A stretch of DNA of 56,725 nucleotides from an uncultured Rhodospirillales bacterium (GTDB lineage Bacteria; Pseudomonadota; Alphaproteobacteria; Kiloniellales; Kiloniellaceae): NCBI GenBank assembly GCA_913060675.1, contig CAJXUS010000025.1:1-56725 (forward strand), written 5' to 3'. A program made the translations under genes and the position numbers. The notes below the pieces were generated by a model. It was not told the DNA's origin, ran no database searches, and worked only from the letters and a program-made list of their open reading frames with translations. Below, piece by piece: positions 8,298 to 16,059 of this stretch; positions within the stretch are counted from its first letter, which is position 1, and each line of letters starts with the position of its first letter.

Positions 8298-8698
8298 ATC
8301 TACCCGTTAATAAATAGAGTTTGCGTCTGTAGCTCATGTTTGGAAAGGCTCTTGTTGCGTTTCAATCTCCATCTTGATCGTTTCTTTTCGGGTCTAGAAA
8401 AGCTGCACATGAATATGGATTACAGGAGGAAATTGGCGCAATGATTCTCCATAACTGTGTCGCGTTATCGGGACAGAGCGATCAGCAATGAAGCTTACCA
8501 ATCGTACGTCCGGCTTTTGAGAAATAAACCAATATTGAGTTTTATTGAAGATAACAAATACCCCCGGCCTGCTTGTGTGTGTGGCCTGACCGGGGGCAGT
8601 TTTCTGGTGCAAAAGACAGGATCTTAGCCGTTTAAGAGACGGCTTGCACCAGATGCTTGGGCGTAAAGAACGCCGTTTTTCTTCTTATATTCTGTCTC
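8298..8698. other. Intergenic region, no supported gene
   Basis: 401 bp between the GNAT gene and the end of the peroxiredoxin-like gene. The frame after the peroxiredoxin stop stays open in the same phase to a second TAA at 8624-8626 (24 codons), a length expected by chance. A GC-rich hairpin at 8561-8596 is the only structure noted. Confidence 0.6.
8561..8596 (-). terminator. Possible terminator of the peroxiredoxin-like gene
   Basis: Complementary arms cccccggcc (8561-8569) and gaccggggg (8588-8596) form a 9-bp stem with one G-U pair on the minus-strand transcript. It is followed by TATTTGTTATC, only moderately U-rich. It lies about 100 nt past the stop of the leftward gene. Confidence 0.4.
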
Positions 8699-9235
8699 TT
8701 ATACTTCGCCGATGTATTCACCGCGGCCTGGATAGTCGTTGGCCATGATGAAGTCGATGGCACCGACCATTTCTTTGAACGCAGGGCGGATAAACGGCAT
8801 GGTCTGGACAGAGGCGTAATAAAGCGTTTGATCTGGGCGGACCAAGAAGACGCCAGGTTCAGAGAACAGGGCAGGCTCTTCAATACCGATAGAGGTTGTG
8901 CCGCGTGATGTGGAAATGAACAGACCCCATTCTTTGGCAACGCTGAGGGAGAGATCATAACCAAAGCGCAGGTTCTTGGCTTCGATCTTGTCAGCCATGG
9001 CTTGTGTGCGTTCTTGGCCATCGGAACTGAGGGCGATGGTTTTTACGCCGCGTTGTTCAAATTCTGGGGTCAGGCGTTCGAGCTCTTTCAGGTAATTGGC
9101 ACAGATCGGGCAATGTAGACCGCGATAGAAGGTCACAAGGGTAAAGTTCTCAGCCTGGTCAGCACCGAGATCAAAGGTGCCACCATTGAGAGTGGGAACC
9201 GAGAGATCAGGGGTTTTCTGGCGAGGGATCAACAT
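8699..9235 (-). CDS. Peroxiredoxin-like AhpC/TSA family protein
   Basis: 178 aa thioredoxin-fold protein. LVTFYRGLHCPICANYLKEL carries a CxxC pair at the redox site (a CPIC motif, unlike the single peroxidatic Cys in classical AhpC). VKTIALSSDGQERTQAMADK and ISTSRGTTSIGIEEP are characteristic of the peroxiredoxin-like family common in alphaproteobacteria, and GEYIGEV is a usual ending. ATG 9235 is chosen because the conserved N-terminus MLIPRQKTPDLSVPTL begins there and GGAAGG precedes it; the frame is open upstream. It probably reduces peroxides or disulfides. It is divergent from the AraC gene at 9362, the likely regulator. Confidence 0.88.
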   Translation of the reverse strand: MLIPRQKTPDLSVPTLNGGTFDLGADQAENFTLVTFYRGLHCPICANYLKELERLTPEFEQRGVKTIALSSDGQERTQAMADKIEAKNLRFGYDLSLSVAKEWGLFISTSRGTTSIGIEEPALFSEPGVFLVRPDQTLYYASVQTMPFIRPAFKEMVGAIDFIMANDYPGRGEYIGEV

Positions 9236-9361
9236 TTGAGGGGTACCTTCCAATATATTCGTATAGCTGGACATCAGCTGCTGAATAAGAATATAATGAA
9301 CTATTAATCTCATATGGTGCATAATACTTAACCGAGAGTACAAATTGGTCTGTTGTATAAA

Positions 9362-10297
9362 ATGCAAAACCTGAATGTAAAGAAACCTGATCGCCTCTCC
9401 GCCCTGATTTCACGTTTTCACGTGCAAGCGCGGGTCAGATCCTTTGTGCCTAAATCAATTGCTTTGCAAACCGTGGCAGATATTGAGATGGATAAAGAAG
9501 ATGACGCGAATTTTTTTATCGCCCATTTAGGGCAACTAAGTCCGCAAATTAAAAAAGAAATAAAAGGGCACGTCACGGTTTCTGGAGCCACCGCCTCTGG
9601 AAAAGAGTTTGAGGGCCTTAGGGATGATGTCCCTCTTTTGGTGTTTTATCCTCGCGGCGTACCTTCTGAAGAGCCGAGGAGGGCGAACATTCACAAGGAT
9701 GACCCGGCCGATGGCCCTGTTCCCGAGGGATACGTTTGTGCTGCGGTTGATACTGGTGGTGTTGCTAATCCCATTGCCCTTGCTCTACCTGATTTGGTCG
9801 TTGTGCGCCTGGATCAATCCAAACCGTTGCAGGCTGTCACCAATATGCTGATGGAAGAAGCCAACGCCCCACGGTGTGGCGGGCAGGCGGTGATCGATCG
9901 GCTGTGTGAAATCGTGGTGATCCGTCTGTTGCGGCATTTAATCGAGGCAGGTCAGGCCGAAGTGGGGCTGTTGGCAGGCCTGGCGCATCCGAACCTCGCC
10001 ATGGCAATCGTTGCTATCCATGATAATCCAGAGAGGAACTTTCACCTGGAAGATTTGGCAGAGATTGCGGCGATGTCCCGGACGCACTTTGTGAATTCTT
10101 TTCGTAAGTCCGTGGGGGTAACGCCGGGGCAATATCTATCCAATTGGCGCTTAACTCTAGCCCGGATGGAAATTGCCAAGGGAACGCCGCTTAAAGCTAT
10201 CGCTCGACGGATTGGGTTTTCCAGCCCGGCGGCACTGTCTCGTGCTTTTTCTCGCCATTATGGTATCAGCCCGAGAGAAGTATTGGCTCAGAGATGA
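9362..10297 (+). CDS. AraC family regulator with N-terminal cupin-like domain
   Basis: 311 aa. The N-terminal part (DRLSALISRFHVQARV, then a long beta-rich region) resembles the Cupin_6 / AraC-type effector domain. The C-terminal ~100 residues hold the double HTH: FHLEDLAEIAAMSRTHFVNS ... VGVTPGQYLSNWRLTLARM and PLKAIARRIGFSSPAALSRA. ATG 9362 is used; TTG 9353 would add three residues. It is divergent from the peroxiredoxin-like gene with about 125 bp between starts, a pairing that suggests control of that gene by a redox or xenobiotic signal (inference). Confidence 0.87.
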   Translation: MQNLNVKKPDRLSALISRFHVQARVRSFVPKSIALQTVADIEMDKEDDANFFIAHLGQLSPQIKKEIKGHVTVSGATASGKEFEGLRDDVPLLVFYPRGVPSEEPRRANIHKDDPADGPVPEGYVCAAVDTGGVANPIALALPDLVVVRLDQSKPLQAVTNMLMEEANAPRCGGQAVIDRLCEIVVIRLLRHLIEAGQAEVGLLAGLAHPNLAMAIVAIHDNPERNFHLEDLAEIAAMSRTHFVNSFRKSVGVTPGQYLSNWRLTLARMEIAKGTPLKAIARRIGFSSPAALSRAFSRHYGISPREVLAQR

Positions 10298-10325
10298 TCT
10301 GCCTGATGTGATTTTTAGTATAAAA

Positions 10326-10362
10326 ACAAATTGGTGATTTACCCGAATTACTCCCAATTTGT
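10326..10362. terminator. Bidirectional terminator between araC-type and CAT genes
   Basis: Perfect 9-bp arms acaaattgg (10326-10334) and ccaatttgt (10354-10362) sit in the 73-bp gap between convergent genes. They are flanked by an A-run on the left and TCTTTAAAA on the right, so a short U-tract follows the hairpin in either direction. Confidence 0.55.
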
Positions 10363-10370
10363 CTTTAAAA

Positions 10371-11081
10371 TTATTTGGTGAATTCTTGGGTTGCCTGTTC
10401 GAGTTTCTTGAAAAACTGGGCGATATGAAGGCCGTCGACCAAAGCGTGATGGGCCGTGAGGTTAACGGGAGTTTTCCAAGTACGGTCTGGCCAGGTGTTG
10501 TCATGGCCGTTTCCCTCTGTAGCTTCACCATTAAGGCTTGGGGTAAACTTGCCCCAGGCGAGGCGAGGAACACAATCCTCCGGGCCTTTAAGGGGGTGTT
10601 TCAGTTCGGTAAAATCGAGCCAAGGCAGGCACGACATAAAAACCCAGTGATCTGTATCGACGGTATTTTCAGTGAGCTTGACTTGGGCTTTGCCAGCGGC
10701 AATTGCCTCTTCGCAATTTTGATTGAACTCTGTCCATGAAGGATCGTAGGTGATTTCACAAAAGGCAAAGCGATCATCTTCAATTGGAACGGTTACGGAA
10801 GGGTGAACAAGGGAGTGTTCGATAACGCCTTGTTCGCCATTTTTCAAATTTCTAAATCGGGTGCGCAGTTCCGGTACAGCGTTTATGGCGCTCATGATGC
10901 AAAACAGCATGGCGTTGAAAGGGGCAATGGCCTGATTTTGTTTGGCACGCATGATCCCCGTGACATCCACCCGGGCTGTAATGCTGACATGGGGAGAGGA
11001 AAAATCCTTAAAGAGGTTGTATTGGCTACGCCGGGGCCAATTTTCCAAATCAATCTTTTTTTCGATTGGCACGATTGTCAT
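10371..11081 (-). CDS. Chloramphenicol acetyltransferase (CAT) family protein
   Basis: 236 aa, slightly longer than classical CATs (about 215-220). The N-terminal IDLENWPRRSQYNLFKDF corresponds to the CAT start (E-x-W-x-R-x-x-x-F-x-F). The catalytic histidine motif is present as HHALVDG at 211-217, in place of the usual HHAVCDG. FNAMLFCIMSAINAVPELR is the conserved central helix. The family transfers acetyl from acetyl-CoA to a hydroxyl; chloramphenicol is not guaranteed as substrate, since many chromosomal members have unknown acceptors. ATG 11081 follows AAGAGGC. Convergent with the AraC gene. Confidence 0.85.
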   Translation of the reverse strand: MTIVPIEKKIDLENWPRRSQYNLFKDFSSPHVSITARVDVTGIMRAKQNQAIAPFNAMLFCIMSAINAVPELRTRFRNLKNGEQGVIEHSLVHPSVTVPIEDDRFAFCEITYDPSWTEFNQNCEEAIAAGKAQVKLTENTVDTDHWVFMSCLPWLDFTELKHPLKGPEDCVPRLAWGKFTPSLNGEATEGNGHDNTWPDRTWKTPVNLTAHHALVDGLHIAQFFKKLEQATQEFTK

Positions 11082-11235
11082 AAAAAGCCTCTTGGAAAAT
11101 AGTCTGAAATAAACTCATTGATAGATATTTATTATTATAAAGATTACAAGAGTATACAGACTTAATCGGTAATGAAATCGCAGAGGGCTGGGGTCGGGCT
11201 GGCAAAGCCTTGGTTTTAATTGAGTAGCCTAAGCA

Positions 11236-11264
11236 AAAAAAAAGAGGGTGCAAATTGCACCCTC
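11236..11264 (-). terminator. Rho-independent terminator
   Basis: An 8-bp perfect stem (gagggtgc 11244-11251 with gcaccctc 11257-11264, 5-nt loop) is preceded on the plus strand by a run of A, which becomes a U-tract after the hairpin on the minus-strand transcript. It would end transcription of the small gene at 11371-11559, about 107 nt past its stop. Confidence 0.8.
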
Positions 11265-11322
11265 AAGTTTTACTTCTTCTAATCCACTGGGAGACGGACT
11301 AGATAATTCCAAATGTGGGGTA

Positions 11323-11364
11323 TGGAATCTGGGTCGTGTAATCTGGGCCTGGTAATCTAGACCG
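11323..11364. repeat. 14-nt degenerate tandem repeat, 3 units
   Basis: Units at 11323-11336, 11337-11350 and 11351-11364 share the core (g/t)(g/t)aatct(g/a)g(g/a). They lie in the 3' untranslated stretch of the small leftward gene, between its stop and the terminator. Confidence 0.6.
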
Positions 11365-11370
11365 GGTACT

Positions 11371-11559
11371 TTAAGCGTGTCTGACTTTGTGGAACGTCAA
11401 GCGTGCCAAAAAGCCTTTTGTGGAACTCACCACAGCGTGGAAGAATGTACTTACAAGTTTGCCAGCGTATTCAGAACGAAGGCGGTGCGCTTCACGGATA
11501 TGAAAATCAATATCTGCAGCAGCAAAATCAAAATCTTCGGCAGTTACGAGCGGTTTCAT
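11371..11559 (-). CDS. Small helical hypothetical protein
   Basis: 62 aa, no signal or membrane segment. The pattern FAAADIDFHIREAHRLRSEYAGKL (an acidic start, then basic amphipathic helix) resembles short alphaproteobacterial proteins of the RSP_7527/DUF1127 sort, but I cannot name it firmly. Support for a real gene: GAGG lies 10 nt before ATG 11559, an AT-rich promoter-like stretch precedes it, and a strong terminator follows on the same strand. Function is unknown. Confidence 0.6.
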   Translation of the reverse strand: MKPLVTAEDFDFAAADIDFHIREAHRLRSEYAGKLVSTFFHAVVSSTKGFLARLTFHKVRHA

Positions 11560-11751
11560 CAGTGTTAGTCCTCAAGTTAGTTTGCCCTTGATGACTAACA
11601 TAAGCCTTTTTCACCATATGATAATGTATTTAAAATTATAATCATTATCGCATTATTTTTGATAATCGATCTCAAGAGAGGGGGGCAAATTGAATACCTT
11701 AGAAACTCCGGTTAACTGTGAAAATAAATGATGTACACTCGGGAATTAAGG

Positions 11752-12237
11752 TTAAGAGTTTTCTTTTTCGTACATATCTTCAAACACAATAAAAATCATT
11801 TCTGGCTCGCCCTCTAGTTTTTTCAACGGGCAAATCACCCGTGCATATTCCAAACTGGGGCCGTCGTTACGGCGAAGACTTGAGGGACCAAAGAGAGGTT
11901 GTCCTTTGTCTAGGACACTTGCCATCGTTTCTAATGCTTCCAAATTACTTTCTGGATCAAGCATCTCATTGTAACGTAATCCCGTGGCGCTCGTGGGGAG
12001 GCCTGTAAATTCTTCTAGGACGACGCCAACAAGGCGAAAACGACAAAAATTTTCATCCCTGTGAAATTCTGTGAGGACTTCATATCCAAGGACAAAAGGA
12101 ATTTCAATCGGGTTGATATCCCGGCGGGAAGGAAGTCGCCCTAAAGTGTCGCTCAAGGCTGAAAACCATTGCCAGGTTTTATACAGGCGTGGATAGATTT
12201 TGAGGTCTGATAGATCAGAGTTTGATGTAAGAAACAT
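11752..12237 (-). CDS. PAS_5-type small protein, copy 3 (divergent)
   Basis: 161 aa. TWQWFSALSDTLGRLPSRRD, then NPIEIPFVLGYEVLTEF and FCRFRLVGVVLEEFTGLPTS and the C-terminal MIFIVFEDM fit the PAS_5 (PF07310) profile. It lacks the RDFIDIGAGL tail of the copies at 255, 1050 and 32977. ATG 12237 is preferred to 12270 because a near-perfect GGAGGG lies 5 nt upstream of it. There is no output domain. It stands alone between the small gene and the MDR oxidoreductase. Confidence 0.8.
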   Translation of the reverse strand: MFLTSNSDLSDLKIYPRLYKTWQWFSALSDTLGRLPSRRDINPIEIPFVLGYEVLTEFHRDENFCRFRLVGVVLEEFTGLPTSATGLRYNEMLDPESNLEALETMASVLDKGQPLFGPSSLRRNDGPSLEYARVICPLKKLEGEPEMIFIVFEDMYEKENS

Positions 12238-12408
12238 TAAAACCCTCCGTAACCTGTTGCCCTTTGACATACTGGAGCACTCTTAACGTTAGCAGGGTTC
12301 TGTAATTTTATCTGTATAAAATTAATGTAAATGCTTGTTTTTGTTAGGAATTAATACCTTATTCTGATGTTATATTGCTTAGAGGTTAATTATCGGTTTG
12401 TTTTAGTT

Positions 12409-12452
12409 AACGAACCACCCCAATTGGATTGTATCCATCAGGGTAGTTCGTT
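12409..12452. repeat. Inverted repeat downstream of the MDR oxidoreductase
   Basis: Arms aacgaaccaccc (12409-12420) and gggtagttcgtt (12441-12452) pair over 12 bp with one mismatch, just past the stop of the leftward oxidoreductase gene. It could act as a transcript end or mRNA-stabilising hairpin. No clear U-tract follows on the minus strand. Confidence 0.45.
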
Positions 12453-12460
12453 CTTAAAAA

Positions 12461-13468
12461 CTAAAGGCTGATACCGATCTTACCAAAGTGAGAACCGCTT
12501 CCCTGGTATTCAATGGCTTCAGAGAGATCCGCAAAATCAAAGATCTTGTGTATGATGGGCTTGGTTTTATGGACTTCCATGGCTTTGAGCATCCGGGAGT
12601 GCATCGATTTTGAGCCGACTTCTACGCCCTTGATGTTAACGGCCTTGTACATGATTTCAGCGGTATCAAGGGTACCATCACAAACGCCTTTGATCGCGCC
12701 AATTTGCGCAATGGTGCCCCCAGAACGAATGCATTTGAGAGAAATGTTGAGGTGACTACCACCAACAACTTCGGCAATGTGATGGACGCCCGCGCCATCG
12801 GTAAGCTCTAGAACTTCATCAACCCAGTTTGGATTTGTGGCATAGTTAATGATGTGATGGGCTCCGAGTTTTTTTACTTCTTCAAGCTTCTCATCACTGC
12901 TTGAGGTGACAATAACTTCACAGCCCATCATCAAGGCAAACTGCATGGCAAAAAGCGAAACCCCGCCAGTACCTAAAATCAGAACACTGTTGCCCGGTTT
13001 TAAGTCTGATTTTTCAACAATAGCATTCCAGGCGGTTAGGCCTGCACAGGGTAGTGCCGCGGCTTCTTGGTAGGATAGATAATCCGGGATCTTGATAACA
13101 GCGGTCTCATTAAAGAGCACGTATTCAGCCGCGACGCCATCAGCACCGGGGCCGCCAGGAGAGCCCTGAAGTTTGGCCGGGGTCATTTCGCCATCCTGCC
13201 AGTTCGGGACAATCAGACTGCTGACGCGATCACCAAGAGATAATTCCGATACTGCCGTGCCGACCGCAACAATTTCACCTGCGCCATCTGCAACTGGAAC
13301 CCGGCCATCTTCCTTGAGCTTCCAACGGGTAATGCCATTTACCACGAGGTGGTCCCGATGATTGAGGGCGAGGGCTTTCATTTTGACCAAAATCTGATTG
13401 GGTCCACAGGTTGGCATTTCAATGTCGACAAGGGATACGGCGTTTTGTTTGATCTGATAGGTCTGCAT
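12461..13468 (-). CDS. MDR-family zinc-independent alcohol dehydrogenase / quinone oxidoreductase
   Basis: 335 aa. The GroES-like N-terminal domain (KMKALALNHRDHLVVNG, GRVPVADGAGEIVAVG) is followed by the Rossmann NAD(P)-binding domain with VLILGTGGVSLFAMQFALMM and IVTSSSDEKLEEVKKLGA (an SSS/K pattern suggesting NADPH preference). The structural-zinc cysteine quartet of classical ADHs is not seen. It probably reduces an enone, quinone or aldehyde. It is divergent from the LysR gene at 13601 (132 bp between starts), a common arrangement for stress-inducible reductases. Confidence 0.88.
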   Translation of the reverse strand: MQTYQIKQNAVSLVDIEMPTCGPNQILVKMKALALNHRDHLVVNGITRWKLKEDGRVPVADGAGEIVAVGTAVSELSLGDRVSSLIVPNWQDGEMTPAKLQGSPGGPGADGVAAEYVLFNETAVIKIPDYLSYQEAAALPCAGLTAWNAIVEKSDLKPGNSVLILGTGGVSLFAMQFALMMGCEVIVTSSSDEKLEEVKKLGAHHIINYATNPNWVDEVLELTDGAGVHHIAEVVGGSHLNISLKCIRSGGTIAQIGAIKGVCDGTLDTAEIMYKAVNIKGVEVGSKSMHSRMLKAMEVHKTKPIIHKIFDFADLSEAIEYQGSGSHFGKIGISL

Positions 13469-13600
13469 TATCTGGTGTCCTTAAATATCGTTTACTGTTT
13501 GGTTGCGATCAATTTGTGATCCGTTGCTCATTATTTAGCACCTTGCTTCAGAGGGGATAATAGACATAAAATCGCTTTCTTAATTTCCTGTGGAGAAATA

Positions 13601-14524
13601 ATGGTGGCACAGACTGATAAAATATTTCTCATGCAACTCTTTGTGCAGATCGTTCATTTGGGTACTTTTAGTGCTGCTGCGCAAAAGATGGGGGTTACCC
13701 CTTCGAAAGCATCCAAAGACATTCAACAACTCGAGAAAACCCTGGGCAGCGTTTTATTAAATCGTTCAACCCGCTCCATCGGTATCACCAGTGCGGGAGA
13801 GCTTTATTACGATACTGCCATAGAAGTACTCGCTTCCTATGACGGCCTCATTGATAACCTGAATTACATCAAGAACCGTTTGACGGGGGAACTCCGGATC
13901 ACCGCGCCAGAACTGTGGGGAAACATTGTCCTGTCTCCCTTAATATTTGAATTTAAAAAGAAATACCCCGATGTTGCTATCCGGGCGAATTACAGCAATG
14001 AGGTAATCGATCTATTTCGAGAAAACACCCACATTGCCTTTCGCAGTACCAGCCTAAACAACGAGCCTTATTTGTCGAAAAGAATTTGCCGTGATGATAC
14101 GGTGCTTTGTGCCAGCCCGGAATATTTACAAAGGGCAGGTATCCCTAAAAATCTGGATGAATTGAACAAGCTGGACTTCATCACCTTCAGCCACACAGTA
14201 AATACCTATAACACCCTGGAGTTCACCATCAAGGGCGTTGAGCAGAGAATATCTGTGAGCGGGAGCCTGTCGTTTAATAGTAAAAAGTCGATATATGATG
14301 CCGTGCTGAACCATCTTGGTATCGCAAGCCTGCCTTCGTATTTGGTGAAACAAGATATTACGGAAGGACGCCTGATTCAGGTTCTCCCTGAACTCCACAT
14401 TCAATCGCTGGATTTTTATGCCTTCTATATGCAACGCAAAAAAGAGAGTATTTTAATCACCACCTTTGTTGATTTTATTCAAGAAACTATTCAAAAGAGC
14501 GAAGGCATATCGGACGCATTGTAA
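13601..14524 (+). CDS. LysR family transcriptional regulator (CrgA-like)
   Basis: 307 aa. LMQLFVQIVHLGTFSAAAQK ... VTPSKASKDIQQLEKTLGSVL is the winged HTH (about residues 8-62). LLNRSTRSIGITSAGELYYD and LTGELRITAPELWGNIVLSP are typical for the CrgA/DmlR subgroup. ATG 13601 follows TGGAGAAATA. It is divergent from the MDR oxidoreductase and likely represses or activates it. Confidence 0.9.
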   Translation: MVAQTDKIFLMQLFVQIVHLGTFSAAAQKMGVTPSKASKDIQQLEKTLGSVLLNRSTRSIGITSAGELYYDTAIEVLASYDGLIDNLNYIKNRLTGELRITAPELWGNIVLSPLIFEFKKKYPDVAIRANYSNEVIDLFRENTHIAFRSTSLNNEPYLSKRICRDDTVLCASPEYLQRAGIPKNLDELNKLDFITFSHTVNTYNTLEFTIKGVEQRISVSGSLSFNSKKSIYDAVLNHLGIASLPSYLVKQDITEGRLIQVLPELHIQSLDFYAFYMQRKKESILITTFVDFIQETIQKSEGISDAL

Positions 14525-14668
14525 TAGATGGATAGAATAATTGGTTGGTAAAAAAGATGCCCATGTTCGGATGCTGATTATACAAAATACAGCTTATGTT
14601 TAACCTATGTTCAGGACATCCAGAGTGCTAGGGTATTTATCTGATTCCCGTAGATTTGAGGATTAAGC

Positions 14669-15727
14669 ATGAAGCGAGCTCTGATCACTTCTCTATCCGT
14701 TGTCCTTATAACTTTTATCAACATAGCTTTTATGGGCGGTATATACGAGGCGGCCGCAAAGGATCGGGTAGCCCGCGATTTCGGGTTAATGGATAAGGAT
14801 GGCGACGATAAAATTAGTGTCGAAGAGTGGAACCGTCGCGGTAATTTTAACCGACTTGATCTCGATGCCGATGGTTATCTGAATTTAGCCGAAGTCCGCG
14901 CCCTGTATCGGGCGGCCTGGAAGGAAAATAAAAGCTCCGCGATCAAGCCTTTGGCAGGAGAGATCCTGACCGAAATCGATGGCCGGGTGCCCGAGGGTAT
15001 GTTGAGTAAGGAAGTCCGTTGCGCTATTGGGCGATTTAGAAGATGTGATCCCAAATCTTCTGTGGAAAGGGGGCTTTTTCCAACGGGATTAGGTCCGGTT
15101 TTCCCCCGTAATGCAAGCTGTCGAGGGATCGATGATTATTATGCTATGCCCTATGGCTTTAAGCGCAAGCGGGATAGTTACCACGGTGGTATAGATATGC
15201 CTGCACCGTGGGGAACAGCGATGATCGCAATCGCTAATGGCACCGTTGTGGCTATTTTTAAGGGTGATAAATCGCCCCGGGGAATTGAAATTGTTCTGCG
15301 TCATAGCCCAGAGGATACCGGAATTCCTCTTTGGATTTATTCGGCCTATGCGCACTTAGATCGTTTGCCGGATATGGTTGTTGGCCAAAAGGTGGCGATG
15401 GGGCAGGTGCTCGGCCCTACGGGTAATTCTGGTATTTCCCCCAAAACTGGTAAACAAAACAAGGGCCGTCGCCCGGCCATTCATTTTTCTACCCTTTACA
15501 GCACTTCAAAACAATATAGCGAAAGCCAGAACATTATCATTCCTCTCAAGGGCTACTGGTTGGACCCAAACGCTTTCTATCGTGGAAAAGTCCCGCTTGA
15601 TACAGCTGCAATGAAAGCTTTACCCAATATTGAGAAAGCCGTGCCTATCCCCGTTATGTTTGAGGATGGCTCTACCAACCCACCCAACACTAAACTGGTC
15701 TGGCCTTATACCTGTAGGCAGGAATAA
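14669..15727 (+). CDS. Secreted EF-hand / M23 (LytM-like) peptidase-fold protein
   Basis: 352 aa, with an N-terminal signal sequence or membrane anchor (hydrophobic residues 5-25). Two EF-hand calcium loops follow: 42-53 (DKDGDDKISVEE) and 64-75 (DLDADGYLNLAE). The M23 domain spans about 155-310: H172 and D176 (HGGIDMPAPWGT) are zinc ligands, H229 is in YAHLD, and H272 is the last ligand (AIHFS). The histidine normally two residues before it in H-x-H is Ala270 here, so catalysis may be impaired. ATG follows TTGAGGATTAAGC. Probably acts on, or binds, periplasmic peptidoglycan. It stands alone. Confidence 0.82.
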   Translation: MKRALITSLSVVLITFINIAFMGGIYEAAAKDRVARDFGLMDKDGDDKISVEEWNRRGNFNRLDLDADGYLNLAEVRALYRAAWKENKSSAIKPLAGEILTEIDGRVPEGMLSKEVRCAIGRFRRCDPKSSVERGLFPTGLGPVFPRNASCRGIDDYYAMPYGFKRKRDSYHGGIDMPAPWGTAMIAIANGTVVAIFKGDKSPRGIEIVLRHSPEDTGIPLWIYSAYAHLDRLPDMVVGQKVAMGQVLGPTGNSGISPKTGKQNKGRRPAIHFSTLYSTSKQYSESQNIIIPLKGYWLDPNAFYRGKVPLDTAAMKALPNIEKAVPIPVMFEDGSTNPPNTKLVWPYTCRQE

Positions 15728-15855
15728 GCGGCCCAGAGAAGAAACCATGAGCGACGAGTTTTCGTGGGGCGGGAGGATCTACTCATCTTGGTTGTGAAAA
15801 TTTAATACGTTAAGTATATGAAAATATTATTAAATTTGATCATAAAATATAAATC

Positions 15856-15891
15856 CGGTATATAAACTTTCAACAGAAACTTTATATACCG
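15856..15891. promoter_or_regulatory. Inverted repeat, candidate operator of the class V/ABC operon
   Basis: Perfect 11-bp arms cggtatataaa (15856-15866) and tttatataccg (15881-15891) are separated by 14 nt, about 170 bp upstream of the first gene. No U-tract follows, so an operator is more likely than a terminator. The binding protein is unknown; the LuxR-type product at 23052 is one candidate. Confidence 0.45.
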
Positions 15892-15970
15892 TCTCATCCC
15901 TTAGGATGATGTCCTTTGATTCTGTCTTGGGGAATACTTGTCTCATCGATTTCAATAAAGCCTGACCATC

Positions 15971-16034
15971 CATGTTATCTGGGCCATGTCATTTAGACCC
16001 AAGTGATTTGGTAGATCCAAGTGATTTGGCGTCA
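15971..16034. repeat. Degenerate direct repeats before the operon start
   Basis: Two units start with catgt(t/c)at (15971 and 15985). Two further 18-nt-spaced copies of ccaagtgatttgg lie at 15999-16011 and 16017-16029, directly upstream of the ribosome-binding site of the class V gene. Confidence 0.6.
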
Positions 16035-16059
16035 GGTTATTTAAGTAAAGGTGAGTTTA

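Larger units (their letters stand above)
15728..16059. other. Upstream region of the class V/ABC operon
   Basis: 332 bp without a gene. It contains a perfect inverted repeat (15856-15891), a set of 14-18-nt degenerate direct repeats (15971-16034) and a good ribosome-binding site just before 16060. This is the probable promoter region of the rightward operon. Confidence 0.7.

Noticed and set aside
8394..8612. 72-codon minus-strand frame
   Set aside because: It overlaps the terminator-like hairpin, has no ribosome-binding site and no protein-like pattern.
8692..8704. 13 bases identical to the Tn5 mosaic end at the end of the peroxiredoxin-like gene, next to an in-frame extension of 24 codons
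   Set aside because: The stop there follows the usual family ending (GEYIGEV), the identity covers only 13 of 19 bases, and a 24-codon open stretch is expected by chance. A misassembly is possible but not supported; read mapping at this point would settle it.
11050..11253. 67-codon minus-strand frame before the CAT-family gene
   Set aside because: It overlaps the CAT start and crosses the terminator at 11236-11264.
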